6,592 nt of DNA from the NCBI GenBank assembly GCA_004173415.1, contig SEHC01000109.1, positions 1 to 6,592 of the forward strand. The letters are read 5' to 3'. This DNA is from Lysobacteraceae bacterium. GTDB taxonomy: Bacteria; Pseudomonadota; Gammaproteobacteria; Xanthomonadales; Xanthomonadaceae. Shown here piece by piece: positions 5,056-6,592 of this stretch. The notes below the pieces were generated by a model. That model made no database searches. It was not told where the DNA came from and saw nothing but the letters and a program-made list of their open reading frames with translations. Within the stretch, counting starts at the first letter, position 1. Each line of letters opens with the position of its first letter. The translations under genes and the position numbers were made by a program.

Positions 5056-5688
5056 ATGGCCACCCGCAGCAAAAGCAGCCAACGCTGGCTCAAAGAGCAC
5101 TTCGCCGACCCTTACGTGAAGAAGGCCCAGGCCGAAGGCCTGCGCTCCCGCGCCGCCTACAAGCTGGAAGAGTTGATCGAGCGCGACCGGCTGCTGCGGC
5201 CGGGCATGGTCGTGGTCGACCTTGGCGCGGCGCCCGGCGGCTGGTCCCAGTTCGTGCGCAAGGCGCTGGGCGAAAGTGGCCGGGTGGTGGCCATGGATAT
5301 CCTGGAAATGCCCAGCCTGGCCGGGGTCGACTTCCTCCATGGGGATTTCAGGGACGAGGACGTCCTATCGAGCCTGGAAGGAATGTTGAACGGCCAGCCG
5401 GTGGACCTTGTGCTGTCGGATATGGCCCCCAATAAGAGTGGTGTGGACGCGGTCGACCAGCCGCGCATGATGCATCTGGCTGAATTGGCGATGGACTTCG
5501 CCGACGGCCACCTGAAACCGGGAGGAGCGTTCCTGATCAAGCTTTTCCAGGGCACGGGTTTCGATGACTACGTGCGTGAACTGCGGCGACGGTACGAAAA
5601 AGTGGTCATCCGCAAGCCGGATGCGTCACGCAAGCGGTCACCGGAGGTCTATGCGCTGGGGCAGGGCAAGCTGGTGAACATCAAGTAA
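5056..5688 (+). CDS. rlmE: 23S rRNA (uridine-2'-O)-methyltransferase RlmE (FtsJ/RrmJ)
   Basis: RlmE methylates the 2'-hydroxyl of U2552 (E. coli numbering) in the A-loop of 23S rRNA, using S-adenosylmethionine, at a late step of 50S maturation. The 210-residue product matches the E. coli enzyme (209). The catalytic K-D-K-E tetrad is complete: K36 in AAYKLEE, D122 in SDMAPN, K162 in LIKLFQG and E197 in RSPEVYA. The SAM-binding motif VDLGAAPGGWSQ is at 54-65. The N-terminal MATRSKSSQRWLKEHFADPYVKKA segment is the typical substrate-binding start and supports the ATG at 5056, although no strong Shine-Dalgarno precedes it. It is followed 65 bp later by ftsH, the conserved rlmE-ftsH pair, and is divergent from yhbY. 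In E. coli this operon is heat-inducible; I see no sigma-32 promoter I could defend here. Confidence 0.98.
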   Translation: MATRSKSSQRWLKEHFADPYVKKAQAEGLRSRAAYKLEELIERDRLLRPGMVVVDLGAAPGGWSQFVRKALGESGRVVAMDILEMPSLAGVDFLHGDFRDEDVLSSLEGMLNGQPVDLVLSDMAPNKSGVDAVDQPRMMHLAELAMDFADGHLKPGGAFLIKLFQGTGFDDYVRELRRRYEKVVIRKPDASRKRSPEVYALGQGKLVNIK

Positions 5689-5701
5689 TGCGGTTCGTTG
5701 T

Positions 5702-5719
5702 AGTCTGGATCGCCAGACT
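5702..5719 (+). repeat. Perfect 7-bp hairpin between rlmE and ftsH
   Basis: AGTCTGG (5702-5708) and CCAGACT (5713-5719) enclose an ATCG loop, and the stem can extend by two G-U pairs (5701/5720 and 5700/5721). It lies 13 nt after the rlmE stop and about 22 nt before the ftsH Shine-Dalgarno (GGAG, 5741-5744). The following sequence (GTCGTAAATACC) has no T-run, so it does not look like an intrinsic terminator. An RNA-processing or mRNA-stability element, or a protein-binding operator, is more plausible. Confidence 0.5.
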
Positions 5720-5753
5720 GTCGTAAATACCAGGAACACCGGAGTCATTTAGC

Positions 5754-6592
<839 letters not shown>

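Noticed and set aside
4526..5119. Long plus-strand frames over yhbY and the rlmE start
   Set aside because: They are shadows of yhbY and rlmE, whose families are certain.
5698..5729. An ftsH-specific promoter made of TTGTAG and TAAATA
   Set aside because: The -35 match is poor (3 of 6), the spacing of 20 nt is too long, and the boxes overlap the hairpin.

Overview
The window is a stretch of chromosomal, high-GC (roughly two thirds G+C by eye) gammaproteobacterial DNA, most likely from the Xanthomonadaceae/Lysobacteraceae (Xanthomonas, Stenotrophomonas, Lysobacter, Luteimonas). The grounds are strong GC3 codon bias, the surE-pcm-...-nlpD cluster with an ExoD-type gene inside it and no rpoS after it, and a Pcm with a 15-residue N-terminal extension that looks like the xanthomonad form. 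No mobile element, CRISPR array, tRNA or rRNA gene was seen. The genes are housekeeping genes, and I found no convincing undescribed multi-gene system.

Layout. Bases 1-117 hold the last 38 codons of an unidentified plus-strand gene. It converges on a minus-strand Smr-domain protein (136-678). A 115-bp divergent region follows, then a tightly packed plus-strand cluster: surE (794-1573), pcm (1570-2250, ATGA overlap), an ExoD-family membrane protein (2247-2951, TTGA overlap) and an nlpD-like lipoprotein gene (3033-3839). From 3840 to 4190 there is no intact gene. That 351-bp convergent gap holds a possible terminator and what may be a decayed minus-strand gene; rpoS, which follows nlpD in enterics and pseudomonads, is absent. 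Next come two minus-strand genes, an Mth938-like protein (4191-4592) and the CRM-domain ribosome-assembly factor yhbY (4637-4942). Yhby is divergent from rlmE (5056-5688), which is followed by the 5' part of ftsH (from 5754, cut by the window end).

How the genes fit together. surE (nucleotide phosphatase) and pcm (isoaspartyl repair) form the classic stress-survival pair. NlpD is an outer-membrane lipoprotein that activates cell-wall amidases at division, and the ExoD-like inner-membrane protein sits between them. The second block is the conserved yhbY / rlmE-ftsH arrangement: YhbY and RlmE act in maturation of the large ribosomal subunit, and FtsH is the membrane AAA+ protease. The Smr protein may act on mRNA at stalled ribosomes. 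The most useful items for a second look are the broken reading frames after nlpD, a 34-codon ORF bridging exoD and nlpD, three hairpins, a GGTATCATG element shared by both divergent promoter regions, and an unusual Walker A residue in FtsH.
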